Part shown: positions 1 through 8,444 of the stretch, in pieces
How the letters are laid out: each line of letters opens with the position of its first letter
How positions within the stretch are numbered: the stretch's first letter is position 1
Assembly (NCBI GenBank): GCA_964636705.1
Contig: CAZWUJ010000017.1
Location: 1 to 64,000, forward strand
Direction of reading: 5' to 3'
DNA length: 64,000 nucleotides
Origin: VXRJ01 sp964636705
GTDB lineage: Bacteria; Acidobacteriota; Vicinamibacteria; Vicinamibacterales; UBA8438
The notes under the pieces: model-generated
What the model was told of the DNA's origin: nothing
Seen by the model: the letters and a program-made list of their open reading frames with translations, nothing else
Database searches by the model: none
Made by a program: the position numbers and the translations under genes

Positions 1-52
1 GATGCATGATAGCATCTAATATACGTTTACGTATTTATGGTAGCTAGTACTA
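1..52. other. AT-rich palindromic leader at the window edge
   Basis: This stretch is strikingly AT-rich against a GC-rich neighbourhood and is built from short inverted repeats: GATGC..GCATC at 1-16, ATACG..CGTAT at about 22-35, and the palindrome TAGTACTA near 45-52. Two in-frame stops (17-19, 41-43) cut the E2 reading frame that is otherwise open from base 44. It looks like a contig-end artefact or chimeric join rather than genomic sequence, although a small insertion cannot be excluded. Confidence 0.5.
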
Positions 53-436
53 AGGCAGGGCCTCGAACGGCTCAAGGCCGATGTGCGTCAACGCAAGATC
101 CCGCTCGGCGAGTTGCGCGGACAGACGATCACGCTCTCGAACTTCGGGACCGTCGGCGGGCAGCACGCCGAGCTGGTGGTGGTGCCGCCGCAGGTCGCCA
201 TACTCGGCGTCGGACGGATGGTGCGCCAAGTCGTGGCCGCAGGCGGTGAGCCCGCCGTCCATCGCGTCCTCCCGCTGTCGCTCACCTTCGACCATCGGGC
301 GGTGACCGGCGCCGAGGCGGCGCGATTCCTTCGCGCCGTCGTCGAGGAACTCGAACGGGCGAACCCGTCGGCCGCTCGCACGCCTCAGCGGTATGGGCAA
401 ACCACGACCAGCGGCGGAGCTGAAGACCTCGGCTGA
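53..436 (+). CDS. 2-oxo acid dehydrogenase E2 acyltransferase, C-terminal fragment
   Basis: This is the last ~125 residues of a dihydrolipoamide acyltransferase (E2), the core enzyme of pyruvate or branched-chain 2-oxoacid dehydrogenase complexes, which moves acyl groups from lipoamide to CoA. The frame shows TLSNFGTVGG, a PPQVAILGVGR strand and the active-site region LTFDHRAVTG. The canonical HxxxDG reads HRAVTG, so Asp is replaced by Thr; this variant is not certain to be inactivating. Homology begins upstream of the first usable start (GTG at 83), and the N-terminal lipoyl and E3-binding parts are missing, so the gene is truncated by the window edge or by the AT-rich leader. The stop lies 8 bases before the next gene. 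Confidence 0.8.
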   Translation, partial: RQGLERLKADVRQRKIPLGELRGQTITLSNFGTVGGQHAELVVVPPQVAILGVGRMVRQVVAAGGEPAVHRVLPLSLTFDHRAVTGAEAARFLRAVVEELERANPSAARTPQRYGQTTTSGGAEDLG

Positions 437-443
437 AGGTCGG

Positions 444-878
444 ATGACCGGCAGGATCGGCCTGAGGAGGCGCTGGTTGCTGAGTGCTGTCCTGCTGGCC
501 GTGCTGTCCGGCGGTTGTGGCGAGAATGGCCTGATCCTTCCAACAGTTCCGTCCGGTCCGTCGCTGAGCGGGACCTGGCTGGGATGGTTCAGCAGCGTGA
601 CGGCGGGGTTCAGGACGGCAACGGTGACGTTTCTCCAAACCGGCGTCGTCCTACACGGCTTCTGGACGATATTCGACATGAACGGATCGACATCCGGCGC
701 CGTGACCGGGACGGTCGCCGGATCAACGGCGATCCTGACACTGCAGCCCTACGATACTGAGAAGTGCTCGATCTCGATGGTGGTGGCAATCGCCACCGTC
801 GCGCGAATGGAGGGCACGTGGCAAACAGTTGACTGCGGCATGGCGGCCACCGGGACGTTCCGGTTCACACCGCAATAG
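444..878 (+). CDS. small secreted lipoprotein, function unknown
   Basis: A 144-residue protein with a basic n-region, a hydrophobic core and a lipobox ending LSGGC (Cys at about residue 25), so it should be lipid-anchored after type II signal peptidase cleavage. The mature part is rich in Ser, Thr, Gly and Val with alternating hydrophobic residues and a LSGTWLGWF opening. This suggests a small beta-barrel or beta-sandwich (lipocalin-like), but I recognise no family. I chose the ATG at 444 rather than an upstream start because it puts the signal peptide at the N-terminus and has a purine-rich stretch just upstream. It follows the E2 gene closely and may be co-transcribed. Confidence 0.7.
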   Translation: MTGRIGLRRRWLLSAVLLAVLSGGCGENGLILPTVPSGPSLSGTWLGWFSSVTAGFRTATVTFLQTGVVLHGFWTIFDMNGSTSGAVTGTVAGSTAILTLQPYDTEKCSISMVVAIATVARMEGTWQTVDCGMAATGTFRFTPQ

Positions 879-969
879 CCGAGTGATCAGCTTGCCGGGC
901 CGGGTTCGCGATGGCGGCCCCGGGGATCCACCGGGGACGCCGCCGCGCCGCCCTCGCATCGAACGTCCC

Positions 970-1644
970 TCAGTCGACGGCGAAGCAGTAGAACAGGCCG
1001 GCCCCTCCCGTAGCCACCAGATCGTCCTGTGAGCAACCGCGTGACGGGTGGGCGGTGTTCCAGGACGAACCCGGCGTCGTGAAGGAGTAGCGGTCGGCGT
1101 GGCCGAGCATGGCGCTGCCTTCGCTATTGCTGGTCCAGTTGCCGCAGGTGCGGTCATCGCCGGCCGGAAACGCCGTGCCGTCCATCTGCGTGCCGGTCAG
1201 CACGTCGTGCACCGTGAAGTCAGGGTCCCCGTCGATGCGTGACGCGAACTGGTTGCCGTTCTCGTCCAGCGAGTGGGTCCAGTTGAAGTTGGAGTTGTCG
1301 TAGTGCAGGCTGTCGACGTTGGTGGCCATGATGAGGCCCTCCGAGTTCGCCCACGGCCCTTCCCCGATCCGATCACGTGCGTTGACCGCTCCGGGGCCCT
1401 GCGTGCTCAGGTAGGCCCGCCACGTGCGGTCGCCGGAGCCGGCCGCGGCGGCCAGCGACTGGCAGTGGGCGTCCGCGCCGTCCAGCCCGCCCAGGTTGGC
1501 GCCGTCGCCGACACCGACACTGGTGAGGAAGAAGCCCATCGGAGGGGGCTCCTCCTCCTGTTGCTGGGCCATGACCGTTAGCCCGGATAGAATCAACGCA
1601 CCGAAGACCGCCGCACCCGCCCACAGGGCTCGTCTGTTCCTCAT
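970..1644 (-). CDS. secreted lectin-like protein
   Basis: A 224-residue exported protein: a signal peptide ending near ALILSGLTVMAQ, an acidic/Pro linker (QQQEEEPPP), then a Cys-containing domain. The motif order, GFFLTSVGVGDGANLGGL, ADAHCQSLA, WRAYLST, RDRIGEGPW and a C-terminal GLFYCF, resembles bacterial secreted proteins usually annotated as lectin or collagen/endostatin-like fold; this assignment is from memory of the family. Six or so cysteines could form disulfides, fitting a periplasmic or surface location. A good Shine-Dalgarno (AAAGGAG) lies ~8 bases before the ATG. It sits downstream of, and in the same orientation as, the TonB receptor gene. The ligand is unknown. Confidence 0.7.
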   Translation of the reverse strand: MRNRRALWAGAAVFGALILSGLTVMAQQQEEEPPPMGFFLTSVGVGDGANLGGLDGADAHCQSLAAAAGSGDRTWRAYLSTQGPGAVNARDRIGEGPWANSEGLIMATNVDSLHYDNSNFNWTHSLDENGNQFASRIDGDPDFTVHDVLTGTQMDGTAFPAGDDRTCGNWTSNSEGSAMLGHADRYSFTTPGSSWNTAHPSRGCSQDDLVATGGAGLFYCFAVD

Positions 1645-1793
1645 CTGAGCACTCCTTTCAGGATGGCGAACGAGGAGGGCAGAGGCGTTGCTAGCGTCTC
1701 GGAAGCTCGCAAAGGACCGCCGAGGAGTGGTCGAAGACGCGGAGAAGCACTCTTCCCTGCGCCTTCGACCGGCTCCCCGGATACTGCACGAAA

Positions 1794-4646
1794 CTAGAAC
1801 GCCAATCGGATGGCGAGCTGTCCTGACAGCGGGTCGATCGCCGCGGCTCTCTTCTCCCCGAAGTTATCGCGCCCCTCAATCGTATTGCGGCTGAACCGAG
1901 ACTGGTTGAGAATGTTGAACACCTCTGCGATGCCGGTGAGTGTGGCACCGCCCCCAATCGAGACCCGCTTTGCGACGCGCACGTCCAGCCGACTCCACGG
2001 ATCATTCTTGAACGTATTGCGCGGGACGAGGGTGCCGTCCCTCCGGATCCGGCGCGCGCCGCCGAGTCCCAGGGCGTCGTACGGCAACGAGATGCTCGTG
2101 TAGTCGCCCGAGCCGTAGTGGTAGACGCCCGACAGGTTGAAGCCCCCCGGCAGCGCCCAGAGACCGGTCACATTCAGAGTGGACCGCTGGAATTCCCTCG
2201 AGCGCCCCCAATCCTGCTCGAGGTTGAACGGGTTGAACTGCTGATTGCTGTACCCCACGATTCCGATGCCGAGGTTGTTGTGGTGGAATACGTGGGTATA
2301 GGAGGCTGAGAGCTGGAAGTTGTCGCGAAAGCGTCTGGTAAAGGATGACGCCAGCCCGAGGTATTCGGACCGTCCGGTGCTATCCTTCAGATGGATCTGG
2401 CCGTAATCCGGATGAGGCCGGCCGGCTTGCCTCACGGGGAAAGGATATCCCGTGTCGGGGTTGTAGTAGACGTTCGGGTCGCGCTGCACGTCCTCGTTCC
2501 CGCCCTTGTAGTACACCAGGTCGGCATCAAAGGCCATCACCTCGTTGACCTGCTTCTGGAAGCCGATCATGGTCTGCACCTTCCATGGATTCTGGTAGTC
2601 GTGCGCGATCACCGAAATGCTCTGCGGGGGCAGATCGACCAAGCCTGCCTTGATGTCCGCGACGTTGATGCCACGCGTCGGGTCGAGGACGAAGCCCGGC
2701 TGCCCGTCGTTCACGAAGGTGTTCGAGATCACGCGCTGGCCGTTGAAGAGCTGCTGATCGATGACCTGATTGCCGCCTTGGGTGGAGAAGTACATCCCCA
2801 CACCGCCGCGAATGATGAAATCGGCCTCGCCGGTCGTGTCCCAGACGAATGACGCGCGCGGCGCCACGTTGTCGAGATCGGCAATGTCGTTGCGGTACCC
2901 GACGTTCTCAATGCTGTAGCCGGTGTCGAAGATGACTTCGGTCTCCTCGACGCCCGGAGCGATGAAGTCCTTCCAGGCGACGTCATAGCGGACGCCAAGA
3001 TTGAGGGTGAAGCGATCGTTCACCCGCCACGCGTCGCCGATCCAGGCCGCGAACATCGGCCGGGGTATGTTGAAGCTGTAGTCGCCTTTGTTGTCGTTCT
3101 GACCGCCAAGCTCGGCGAAATTGACGACGTATCGAATCGCAGACGCATCCAGCCCCGTCAGATCCCACTGGCTCGAATCGTTCCACGCGTTGAGCGGGAA
3201 GCGTTCCGGGATGCGGTCGGGCAGCTCGGAGAAGAACATCTGCCCGCGCGCTCGCGCTTCCCACCAGCCGGTATCCTTGCCAGCCCGGGCCTCAACGCCG
3301 ATCTTGATATCGTGCGAGCCCCTGTTCCAAGTGAGGTCCCAGCGTCCAGTGACATTGTCCTGATTCCAGTCTTCCGGAAAATTCCACGGCGGGCCGACCG
3401 TTAGACCGGGGAAACGGTATTCGGGCGTCAGGGGCCCGCCCTCAAGTGTGGTGTGCAGGAAATTGAAATGGAAGTACTGGACTTTCACCTCCGACACGAT
3501 GTTGTTGTTGATGACACGTGACCAACTGCCCGCGAGCAGATTCGAGTCACGCGTGCGCGTCGAATGCCGTGCGTATGAACTGGAAGAAAACTCCCGCGGA
3601 TGCCTCCAGCTGTATTGGCTGTACCGCAGCATGAGATTATCGTTCGGCGACAACTGAACGTCAGCGCGCCCGAGCACGTAGTCCTGGTATTCTCCAATCG
3701 GCTCCGTGATCGACTCTCCGCCGTAGAGAGTGGGTGCGATGACGGCCGTGCCCGGTTCCCGCGTATGCTCATACAGCGCGAAGAATTGCGCCCTGTTCCT
3801 GACAATTGGACCGCCGAAGGTCCCACCCATCTGTTGATTCGAGAACGGCAGCACTTCGCCGGTGAAGTGGTCCGCCATATTGAGCTTGTCGCTGCGGAAA
3901 TACCCGAACGCGCCGCCGCTAAACTCGTTCGTGCCGGACCGAGAGACGGCCTGCACCTGCGCCTGCGTTGATCGACCCAACGTAATGTCGAACATATTCG
4001 TGATGATCTGATACTCCGCGATGGCGTCCTGGCTTATGCCCGGCTGCCCGTATCCGGGAACGCTGTCTTGCGTTATTTCCTGGCCATCCAGGTTGATCCG
4101 AAACCCTTGCGCCGCACGGGTCGGACCCTCGTTCCCCCACCCCCCGGAGATGTTGTTCTTGACCACGCCCTTGACCAACGTCGTCATCTCCAGCCAATTG
4201 CGGCCCTGAATCGGCAACTCTTCCATCTGCCGCCGATCGAGGTTGCCCGCCACCCGCGACTCCCGAATGTCGACAAGCGGTGTTTCTCCGGTCACTGTGA
4301 TCGTCTCCTGGACCGTCGCCAGGCTCATCGTGAAATCGAGCGAGGCGTTCTGGTCCACGAGTAGCTCGACGTCCGCCAGCACGATCGTCGCGAACCCGCC
4401 CAGCTCGGCCGTCACGTCGTAGGTGCCCGGGGGCACGAGCGGAATCCGGTACTGTCCGGCGCCGTCGGTGACGGCGAGAAGTGTCAAGCCGGTCGCGGAG
4501 TCCGCGGCGGTGACAGTGACACCGGGCAGCACGAGTCCAGACTCGTCTTCCACGGTTCCGACGATAGAGGCCTGCTGGGCGTAGACGCCCGCTACTGCGG
4601 ACATCGACACCAGTAGGAACATCGCGCAAACTCGAGAAACCATCAT
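1794..4646 (-). CDS. Oar-like TonB-dependent receptor with carboxypeptidase-regulatory domain
   Basis: A 950-residue outer-membrane receptor. Signal peptide (residues 1-23, ending GVYA), a CarboxypepD_reg/Cna-B-like domain (about 26-110, GLVLPGVTVTA...GQYRIPLVPPGTYDV), a plug domain (ETITVTGETPLVDIRES, then LPIQGRNWLEM) and a long C-terminal beta-barrel ending in ...QLAIRLAF, with the expected terminal aromatic residue. This is the Oar architecture common in Acidobacteriota and myxobacteria, where substrates are mostly unknown (peptides, glycans or chelates). I chose the start at 4646 because AAGGAGGGG lies just upstream and the signal peptide then begins at residue 1; the next codon is also ATG (4643) and is equally possible. 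The lectin-like gene lies downstream. Confidence 0.9.
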   Translation of the reverse strand: MMVSRVCAMFLLVSMSAVAGVYAQQASIVGTVEDESGLVLPGVTVTAADSATGLTLLAVTDGAGQYRIPLVPPGTYDVTAELGGFATIVLADVELLVDQNASLDFTMSLATVQETITVTGETPLVDIRESRVAGNLDRRQMEELPIQGRNWLEMTTLVKGVVKNNISGGWGNEGPTRAAQGFRINLDGQEITQDSVPGYGQPGISQDAIAEYQIITNMFDITLGRSTQAQVQAVSRSGTNEFSGGAFGYFRSDKLNMADHFTGEVLPFSNQQMGGTFGGPIVRNRAQFFALYEHTREPGTAVIAPTLYGGESITEPIGEYQDYVLGRADVQLSPNDNLMLRYSQYSWRHPREFSSSSYARHSTRTRDSNLLAGSWSRVINNNIVSEVKVQYFHFNFLHTTLEGGPLTPEYRFPGLTVGPPWNFPEDWNQDNVTGRWDLTWNRGSHDIKIGVEARAGKDTGWWEARARGQMFFSELPDRIPERFPLNAWNDSSQWDLTGLDASAIRYVVNFAELGGQNDNKGDYSFNIPRPMFAAWIGDAWRVNDRFTLNLGVRYDVAWKDFIAPGVEETEVIFDTGYSIENVGYRNDIADLDNVAPRASFVWDTTGEADFIIRGGVGMYFSTQGGNQVIDQQLFNGQRVISNTFVNDGQPGFVLDPTRGINVADIKAGLVDLPPQSISVIAHDYQNPWKVQTMIGFQKQVNEVMAFDADLVYYKGGNEDVQRDPNVYYNPDTGYPFPVRQAGRPHPDYGQIHLKDSTGRSEYLGLASSFTRRFRDNFQLSASYTHVFHHNNLGIGIVGYSNQQFNPFNLEQDWGRSREFQRSTLNVTGLWALPGGFNLSGVYHYGSGDYTSISLPYDALGLGGARRIRRDGTLVPRNTFKNDPWSRLDVRVAKRVSIGGGATLTGIAEVFNILNQSRFSRNTIEGRDNFGEKRAAAIDPLSGQLAIRLAF

Positions 4647-4842
4647 GATCCCCTCCTTGACTACGAACGGAACGCCTGTAGTCGACGCGAAACGACCGCC
4701 GGAATCGCCGAGCGCGAACGATCGAAACTGCACGCCGAGGGAGAAACGACTACCGCCTTGTAGCACTCCGGGAGAGCGGTGTCAACGTCCAAATTTATGG
4801 ATTGTCCGGCGGCTACCCGGTTCTGGTTACGGCGGACCCTCA

Positions 4843-4920
4843 GGACGTCCTGATGTCGGACAGGCCGACCTCTCCATGACCCAGCGGTATACGCATTTGA
4901 GTCCGGCCGCCATTGAGGGG
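4843..4920 (+). pseudogene. tyrosine recombinase (phage-type integrase) C-terminal remnant
   Basis: One frame reads DVGQADLSMTQRYTHLSPAA, which matches the last helix and catalytic Tyr segment of XerC/phage-type integrases (the consensus is roughly LGHADLSTTQRYTHLS). No start codon, no catalytic Arg/His boxes and no upstream catalytic domain are present in any frame, so only ~25 residues survive. It lies directly beyond the 3' end of the tRNA-Ser gene, the usual integrase position for elements that use a tRNA 3' end as attachment site. The remaining bases of this ~300-bp interval (4647-4942) show no gene. Confidence 0.6.
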
Positions 4921-4943
4921 CCATCCGGCTGCTGGAAGTTAAG

Positions 4944-5037
<94 letters not shown>

Positions 5038-5104
5038 GCAAGGCGGGCGCGAGCCGGAATCACGCCGGACCGATCACGCTGTCTACGATATCGCACTTCC
5101 GTCC

Positions 5105-5744
5105 GTGCTCAAAACCGGAGGGGCGCCTCCATGGCGAGTTAAATCGTGCTACGAGAACCGCGATATCGACGCCGAGGGCTTCTTCCGGTCATACGTAGCG
5201 ACCTACCTGGAGCGGGACCTGCGCCAACTGCTGCAGGTTGCGAACCTGCGTGACTTCGAGCGCTTCGTACGCGCGGCTGCTCGAGCCGTGGTTCGCGAAC
5301 CGAACGAAGGGGCTGGTCAAGCGGCCGAAACTGTACCTGCGCGACGCGGGGCTCGCGGCGTTTCTCTGCGGTGTGCACTCAACCGAGGGGCTACGGTCCT
5401 CGCCGCTCGCCGGCGCACTGTGGGAGACGTTCGTCTGCGCCGAAATCCGCCGGGCGCAATCCAACCGCCGCGGCGGCTGGGACTTCCGTTTCTGGGCCGA
5501 CCGGACGCGCGAAGCAGACTTCCTGTTGCATCGCGCGGGGTCGTTCCACCTGGGTGAGGCCACGTGGACCGAGCATCCCGATGCCCGCGACGTCAGCGCA
5601 CTCCACCGGATCGCCCGCAAGCTGCCACCTGGCTCGGTCCGCTCGCTATCGATCTTCTGCCGAGCCCGGAACGCCTATCCGCTGGACGACGACGCGCGCG
5701 CCGTACCGCTCGGGCAGCCGGAGGCACTTGTCGACTGGGCATAG
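5105..5744 (+). pseudogene. DUF4143-family ATPase, degraded fragment
   Basis: Two out-of-frame pieces resemble the C-terminal DUF4143 domain of AAA+ DUF4143 proteins. The first (5105-~5285) reads FFRSYVATYLERDLRQLLQV...FERFVRAAA; the second (from ~5275 to 5744, another frame) reads VKRPKLYLRDAGLAAFLCG ... LWETFVCAEIRR ... DFRFWADRTREADFLL. The junction lacks the ~40-residue winged-helix-like middle part and changes frame, and the N-terminal Walker ATPase domain is absent. The gene is therefore broken three ways. Such genes are common accessory or mobile passengers, and its position by the tRNA-Ser and integrase tail fits a decayed integrated element. Confidence 0.75.
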
Positions 5745-5840
5745 GATCAGCGGCGGGCCTGGAAGCGCAACCGTTGACACGATCCCTTTGTGGAGTAGGT
5801 GTCCGGCGCGACGCAGCTCGCGGATGCGGTTACGCACCCC

Positions 5841-7172
5841 TCAGCGGATGACCCAGAGCTCGGTCTGCGGCCCCGACAGGTATTCCACGCTGCCGTCTCC
5901 GCCGACGAACGTGTCCTCCTCGCGCATGATGTCGACGGCTTGGCCGTCCCACTCGGGGATCGGGACGGTGACGCGGTACTCCAGCGAGATCCATTCGCGC
6001 GCGCGGAGCGGGAAGCGCGGGTGGTCGCCGTAGCGTTCCGGCCAGTCGAAGATCATCCAGACGCCGGCGTCGTGGACCCAGTTGCCCTGCGCGTGCGAGT
6101 AGACGAGTGAGTCGATCCCCTCGTCGGCGCCGCGCGATTCGGCGGCGGTCTTGATCTGGATGCCGGTGCGGCCCACCACGAACTCGTCAAGGATGATCTC
6201 GGCCATGCGGCTCGATACGTCGAATGCGTGGCGCAGGCCGGCCGGCGGCTCGGTCTCGCCCTCCCGGAGGACATAGGCCATCTTCTGCTGGTCCGTGACG
6301 AGGCCGGAGCTGCGGACGCCGAAGTCGACGTGCAGCAGGTCGCCCCGCTCGATGACCGGATCCGCGCTGTCGTCGATCATGTCGGCGCCGCGCCGCTGCA
6401 GGTCGAGCGATGCCGGGAAGTTGAACTCGAAACCCTGCCGCTTCCACTCCGCCGTGATCCAGTAGTGGACATCCATCAGCGTGGTGCGGCCCGGTGTGAT
6501 CACCTCGTTGGAGAGCGCCCGACGCAGAATGTCGAACGTCGCGGCGCTCGCCTCCTCCACGATCGCCTCCTCGGCCGGCGTCCGCGTGGAAACGTACTCG
6601 ACCAGCAACGGCTCGGAGGAGACCAGGCGGTCGCGGTACGGCGCGCCGACGGCATCGATCAGGTAGTCCTTGAGCTCGGCCGTCAACCCGTCCGCCATGC
6701 TGATCGTACGGGACTGGTTGATAGCGATCCGCCGCGGATCCCGGGCGGCCACCCACTCCCGAAGGTGCGGCGCGAGCCCCTCCTCGCCGTAGAGCACACG
6801 CTCGTCGTAGAAGGGCGCCAGATGATCGCTCAGGTGGGTGCCAAGGGCCGCGGTCTCCAGGCCGCGGTCACCCGCGTCCCGGAAGAGATAGGCGTTGCGG
6901 TGGCCGTACCAGCCGGTGACGCCGTAGCCACCGAACAGCTCCAGCGCCGGGTCGGGAGCGTTCTCGCGGCTGAGGATGATCCAGAGATCGATCTCGTGGG
7001 CGCGCATCAGCGGGAGGAGATGCTCGCGCATCTTCTCCGCCTTGACCTCCCACTCGCGCTCGACCCGCTCACGAACGAGTTCCGGCGTTGGCTGGGCGCC
7101 AGCCGGGATCGCCGGGTGGAGGACGGCGCCGAGCGCCAACGCAACGAGGCTGAAAAACCTGCCGCTAGCCAT
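5841..7172 (-). CDS. secreted M24-family metallopeptidase (Xaa-Pro aminopeptidase-like)
   Basis: A 443-residue protein with a signal peptide (residues 1-26, ending PAGAQ) and a creatinase-like N-terminal domain (about 40-190), followed by the pita-bread M24 catalytic domain. Metal-ligand segments are visible: LLHVDFGV and LVTDQQK (Asp ligands), YSHAQGNWVHDAG (His ligand) and ISLEYRVTVPIPEWDGQ (Glu ligand). M24 enzymes remove N-terminal residues ahead of proline or act as dipeptidases using two metals. Export points to scavenging of peptides in the periplasm. The start is the ATG at 7172 with GAGG about 7 bases upstream. The neighbouring quinoprotein is in the same direction, 50 bases upstream. 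Confidence 0.85.
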   Translation of the reverse strand: MASGRFFSLVALALGAVLHPAIPAGAQPTPELVRERVEREWEVKAEKMREHLLPLMRAHEIDLWIILSRENAPDPALELFGGYGVTGWYGHRNAYLFRDAGDRGLETAALGTHLSDHLAPFYDERVLYGEEGLAPHLREWVAARDPRRIAINQSRTISMADGLTAELKDYLIDAVGAPYRDRLVSSEPLLVEYVSTRTPAEEAIVEEASAATFDILRRALSNEVITPGRTTLMDVHYWITAEWKRQGFEFNFPASLDLQRRGADMIDDSADPVIERGDLLHVDFGVRSSGLVTDQQKMAYVLREGETEPPAGLRHAFDVSSRMAEIILDEFVVGRTGIQIKTAAESRGADEGIDSLVYSHAQGNWVHDAGVWMIFDWPERYGDHPRFPLRAREWISLEYRVTVPIPEWDGQAVDIMREEDTFVGGDGSVEYLSGPQTELWVIR

Positions 7173-7223
7173 ATTAGTGCCTCGTGTATAGGGCGATGGC
7201 AGCCTCAGCCGCGCGCGAGCTGC

Positions 7224-8363
7224 TCAGCCGTCGTAGGTGATCCGGTAGATGGCGCCCACCTGGTCGTCCGTGACCAGCAACGCGCCGTCCGGCATCACCT
7301 GGACGTCGACGGGGCGGCCCCACGAGTCGTTGACCGCCGTGTCCAGCCAGCCCTCGGCGAAGATCGAATAGTCGGTCACCCGGTCGCCGTCGAGCGTGGC
7401 GACGGTAATCCGGTAGCCGATGTGGCCGGCCTCCGCGGATCGGTTCCACGAGCCGTGCTCCGCGATGAAGATCTGGTTGTGGTACTCCGCCGGGAACATG
7501 TCGCCGGTGTAGAACCGCATCCCGAGGGCGGCGACGTGGGGGCCGAGCTTCTGCGCCGGCGGACGGAACTCGCTGCACGGACGCGTATTGAACTCGGGGT
7601 CCTGAATATCCCCCTGATGGCAGAAGGGGAAGCCGAAGTGGAAGCCCGGCTCGGGCGCGTGGTGCAACGTGTCGGCCGGCTGCGTATCGCCCAGGCGGTC
7701 GCGGCCGTTGTTCGTGAACCAGAGCTCGCCGGTCTCCGGATGCCACGCGAACCCGACCGAGTTGCGGATGCCGTGCGCGTAGATCTGCAGGTCGCTCCCG
7801 TCCGGGTTCATGCTGGTGATGGTCGAGTAGATGGGCGCCTCCTCCTCGTGGTCGCAGACGTTGCACGGCGCGCCGACCGGCACGTACAGGCGGTCGTCCG
7901 GGCCGAACGCGATGAACTTCCAGCCGTGGGCGCGGTCGGACGGGAACGAATCGTTGACGAGTACCGGCTCGGGCGGCGACTCGAGGTTCGCCTCGATGTC
8001 GTCGTAGCGCCACACCCGGTTCACCTCCGCGACGTAGAGCGCGCCGTCGCGGAAGGCGACGCCGTTCGGCATGTTGAGTCCGGAGTCGAGGGTCAGCACC
8101 CGGTCGGCGGACTGATCCCCGTCGTCGTCGACCACCGCGTAGACGTTGCCCGCCCGGCGCGTGCTGACGAACAGCGTGCCGTTCGGACTGAGCGCCATCT
8201 GCCGTGCGTTCGGGACGTCGGCGGCGTACACCTCGATGGAGAAACCCGGCGGAAGTGTCAGCCGATCGAGCTGCGGACCGCCGGGGCCTTCCTGCGCCGC
8301 GATGAGAAGTCCAACGCCCAGCACGAGGATCGTGCCGAGGATCGATACGAAGCGAATCTTCAT
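7224..8363 (-). CDS. PQQ-dependent sugar (sorbosone-like) dehydrogenase, periplasmic
   Basis: A 379-residue exported six-bladed propeller of the soluble glucose/sorbosone dehydrogenase family. The N-terminal hydrophobic segment (about 5-23) is a signal peptide. Family segments include LPPGFSIEVYAADVPNARQM near the N-terminus, GLNMPNGVAFRDGALYVAE, GIRNSVGFAWHPETGELWFTNNGRD and IFIAEHGSWNR. These enzymes oxidise sugars or related aldehydes with PQQ and pass electrons to the respiratory chain. A CNVCD motif in the middle is not a heme site (no CxxCH). No PQQ biosynthesis genes lie nearby. The substrate cannot be read from sequence. Confidence 0.85.
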   Translation of the reverse strand: MKIRFVSILGTILVLGVGLLIAAQEGPGGPQLDRLTLPPGFSIEVYAADVPNARQMALSPNGTLFVSTRRAGNVYAVVDDDGDQSADRVLTLDSGLNMPNGVAFRDGALYVAEVNRVWRYDDIEANLESPPEPVLVNDSFPSDRAHGWKFIAFGPDDRLYVPVGAPCNVCDHEEEAPIYSTITSMNPDGSDLQIYAHGIRNSVGFAWHPETGELWFTNNGRDRLGDTQPADTLHHAPEPGFHFGFPFCHQGDIQDPEFNTRPCSEFRPPAQKLGPHVAALGMRFYTGDMFPAEYHNQIFIAEHGSWNRSAEAGHIGYRITVATLDGDRVTDYSIFAEGWLDTAVNDSWGRPVDVQVMPDGALLVTDDQVGAIYRITYDG

Positions 8364-8444
8364 GACCTGACTCTCACTTCTGCCGGCCCCGCGGCCGGCG
8401 CGCCGCCTGCCTCTCTTCGATCGGATCCACCAAGCCGGGCGCCG

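Noticed and set aside
7842..7870. Heme c site in the sorbosone-type dehydrogenase
   Set aside because: The motif reads CNVCD, without the His needed for covalent heme c ligation.
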